Assembly (NCBI GenBank): GCA_900557255.1
Contig: USSA01000110.1
Span: 1 to 9,620 of the forward strand
Length of the DNA stretch: 9,620 bases
Direction of reading: 5' to 3'
From: an uncultured Prevotella sp.
GTDB taxonomy: Bacteria; Bacteroidota; Bacteroidia; Bacteroidales; Bacteroidaceae
Shown: positions 8,056 to 9,620 of the stretch, one piece after another
Numbering within the stretch: position 1 is the first letter of the stretch
Layout: the number at the start of each line of letters is the position of its first letter
Position numbers and translations under genes: made by a program
The notes under the pieces: model-generated
Seen by the model: only the letters and a program-made list of their open reading frames with translations
What the model was told of the DNA's origin: nothing
Database searches by the model: none

Positions 8056-9486
8056 TTATAATTGGTAAGTTTCTGAGTACTTTTCTCCAAAATGGTTGGT
8101 GAATTCAATAGTTACTTTCTTGGTTCCCTTGGTTGGCTTGAAGCGGAAGAGGTGACCAGTAAGTCTATCGGAAGAAACTTTCTTTCCAATCTTATTTTGC
8201 TGATAGATGTAATGATCATCTATGTCGGCAAACTGCTCCATGGGTCCCTTTGATACGCCATCTTCGTAGTATTCTACCTTGCAGACTGGATCATAGTCCC
8301 ATACATTGGCAACCACCATACCCACTTGTGTGCGGAACTGGCCTGGCAGATAAACAGAGAACTGCTGGCTGAAACTACCCTTAGTAGGTTTGAAATGCCA
8401 CTTTACACCATTTCCGTTGACATCTACCACGAGATAACCATTAGGTGCACCACAGACACTCAGGTCGCCAGCCCACCATGAACCGCATGCTGCACCGATA
8501 TTGTGCTGGTAGAAAGTAGGATTTACCACAATGTTCTGGAAGTAATGGGTATGACCGCAGAAGAAATGCACCTGATAATCCTTCAGCAACCTGGCCACAT
8601 CGGCAGCACCCTTAAAATTACCGGAATTATTATATTTGTTCCATCCGGCAGCATGCATGTTGATGAAGACAGTAGTACCTTTAGGTACATAACTCAAATC
8701 CTTTTCAAGCCATGACAACTGGGCATCGGTTACTGATTCCAGGTATTTCTTGTGACCCACATAATTGATGTTTTTCATCGTAATCACGTGAATCTTTCCT
8801 ATATTAAAAGAATAATCTGTAGGACCGAAATACCGGTTATAATAATGCTCGGCATAAACAGGTGCGCCGATTCTCATATTATGCAAATCCTGATAAGCTT
8901 TATCAAAATCGTGATTTCCGATAGTTTGGAACATGGTGAAGCCCAAAGATTGGCAGGATTTCACATATTCCTGGTAAAGAGGCATATTGTCGAATACCAG
9001 GTCGCCGAGGGTCATTCCTATGACTTCTCTGCTTTTCCTAAGAGAGTCGGCGACATGTTTCATATCTTTTACCGTTTCGTTGCGCCAGCGGTTCATCTCG
9101 TCTTCGTTCAGCACTTGAGGATCAGAGATAGCAAAATAGCTGAAAGTATCGCTTACCTTTTTACGACGGACAAGCTCAAATCTATTATTCTGGCGTTCAA
9201 TGACCTCACGCATCGGCTTGTAGAACAGTGCCAGTCCTTTCTTCTGTGGAAGTTCATATTCAGAAGGGGTTGAAATGCTTACGAACTTACTGAAAAGGGT
9301 ATCAGTATCGAAAGTCCAATTACCATTCTTGTCTGTTGTGGCGAAGTGAACACCATCATTTACAACGACATTTTCTATACCTTTTCCTTTGTTGTCAACA
9401 ACTCTTCCCTTAATGGTGAAATGAGTCTGTTGTGCAAAGCAAGAAAGACTTACCCATGTAAGTGCCAGCAATAAATTTCTTTTCAT
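8056..9486 (-). CDS. Exported calcineurin-like metallophosphoesterase (MetallophosN-Metallophos-MetallophosC architecture), probably periplasmic
   Basis: Predicted metal-dependent phosphomono- or phosphodiesterase of 476 residues. Residues 1-18 form a Sec signal peptide (KR start, hydrophobic core, probable cleavage after CFA, before QQ). Residues 22-108 look like the Ig/carboxypeptidase-regulatory-like N-terminal domain. The catalytic domain (about 115-345) shows the metallophosphoesterase motifs in order: DPQ 122-124, GD 161-162, GNHD 190-193, H278, GHTH 311-314. The first motif has Gln where DxH is usual. A C-terminal domain follows (about 365-476, with ANVWDYD at 393-399). The family is known to hydrolyse phosphate esters using a two-metal centre; the substrate here is unknown. 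Cys16 lacks a good lipobox and no acidic export signal follows it, so a soluble periplasmic enzyme is favoured. It is the first gene after the promoter, 39 bases ahead of the SusC gene, and a paralogue ends the operon. Confidence 0.95.
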   Translation of the reverse strand: MKRNLLLALTWVSLSCFAQQTHFTIKGRVVDNKGKGIENVVVNDGVHFATTDKNGNWTFDTDTLFSKFVSISTPSEYELPQKKGLALFYKPMREVIERQNNRFELVRRKKVSDTFSYFAISDPQVLNEDEMNRWRNETVKDMKHVADSLRKSREVIGMTLGDLVFDNMPLYQEYVKSCQSLGFTMFQTIGNHDFDKAYQDLHNMRIGAPVYAEHYYNRYFGPTDYSFNIGKIHVITMKNINYVGHKKYLESVTDAQLSWLEKDLSYVPKGTTVFINMHAAGWNKYNNSGNFKGAADVARLLKDYQVHFFCGHTHYFQNIVVNPTFYQHNIGAACGSWWAGDLSVCGAPNGYLVVDVNGNGVKWHFKPTKGSFSQQFSVYLPGQFRTQVGMVVANVWDYDPVCKVEYYEDGVSKGPMEQFADIDDHYIYQQNKIGKKVSSDRLTGHLFRFKPTKGTKKVTIEFTNHFGEKYSETYQL

Positions 9487-9523
9487 TTTTTTTATGTTAA
9501 TTATATTAATTATAAATCGGTTG

Positions 9524-9531
9524 CAAAAGTA
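9524..9531 (-). promoter_or_regulatory. Bacteroidetes -7 promoter element of the operon
   Basis: The minus strand reads TACTTTTG, an exact match to the Bacteroidetes sigma-ABfr -7 consensus TAnnTTTG. Transcription should start a few bases downstream, giving an A/T-rich leader of about 30 bases before the ATG at 9486. No TTG or TTTG -33 element is found at the usual distance upstream (about 9548-9556), so the promoter may be weak alone or depend on an activator. No Shine-Dalgarno sequence precedes the start; the A-run just before the ATG is typical of this phylum. Confidence 0.65.
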
Positions 9532-9620
9532 CGGCTATCTTGTTGCATACATATTACATTAGGATACCCGTTGGCGGAATTAATTTAGCGCATACTTAAC
9601 CCTGCCAATCGGTCTGTTGT
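9532..9620. other. Upstream intergenic region at the window edge
   Basis: These 89 bases carry no convincing ORF, RNA gene, terminator or strong inverted repeat. They would contain any activator-binding site for the operon promoter. No regulator gene (hybrid two-component system, SusR-like protein or ECF sigma factor) is inside the window, so the control system cannot be named. Confidence 0.5.

Noticed and set aside
9497..9514. A/T-only dyad in the leader (TTAATTA twice, 2-base spacer)
   Set aside because: It is near-palindromic, but built only of A and T in an A/T-rich leader, so chance is a sufficient explanation without conservation data.

Overview
The window looks like a chromosomal stretch from a gut- or oral-type Bacteroidales bacterium, plausibly a Prevotella/Segatella relative. 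The genus is a guess. The order rests on the SusC/SusD pair, Bacteroidetes-style lipoprotein signals with acidic residues after the lipidated cysteine, a BACON domain, A-rich translation starts without Shine-Dalgarno sequences, and a TAnnTTTG-type promoter element.

All real genes lie on the minus strand, so the window reads from right to left. It starts with a short upstream region holding a promoter (9524-9531). Five genes follow: (1) an exported metallophosphoesterase, probably periplasmic (8056-9486); (2) a SusC-family TonB-dependent outer-membrane transporter (4705-8016); (3) its SusD-family substrate-binding lipoprotein (2880-4664); (4) a BACON-domain surface lipoprotein in the SusE/F position (1630-2877); (5) a second metallophosphoesterase with the same domain plan as the first but built as a surface lipoprotein (64-1599). 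A strong intrinsic terminator (11-51) closes the unit. Gaps between genes are 39, 40, 2 and 30 bases, and no good internal promoter or terminator was seen, so this is most likely one transcript.

The inferred role is capture and import of a phosphate-ester-containing substrate, such as a phosphorylated glycan, a teichoic-acid-like polymer, or a glycerophospho- or nucleotide-type compound. The BACON protein and SusD would bind the ligand at the surface, where the lipoprotein phosphoesterase would act. SusC would import the product, and the exported phosphoesterase would finish hydrolysis in the periplasm. The locus contains no glycoside hydrolase, lyase, sulfatase or peptidase, so it resembles a polysaccharide-utilisation locus whose only enzymes are phosphoesterases. 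The substrate cannot be read from the sequence. No RNA genes, insertion sequences, CRISPR arrays or significant repeats were seen, and no gap exceeds 300 bases.
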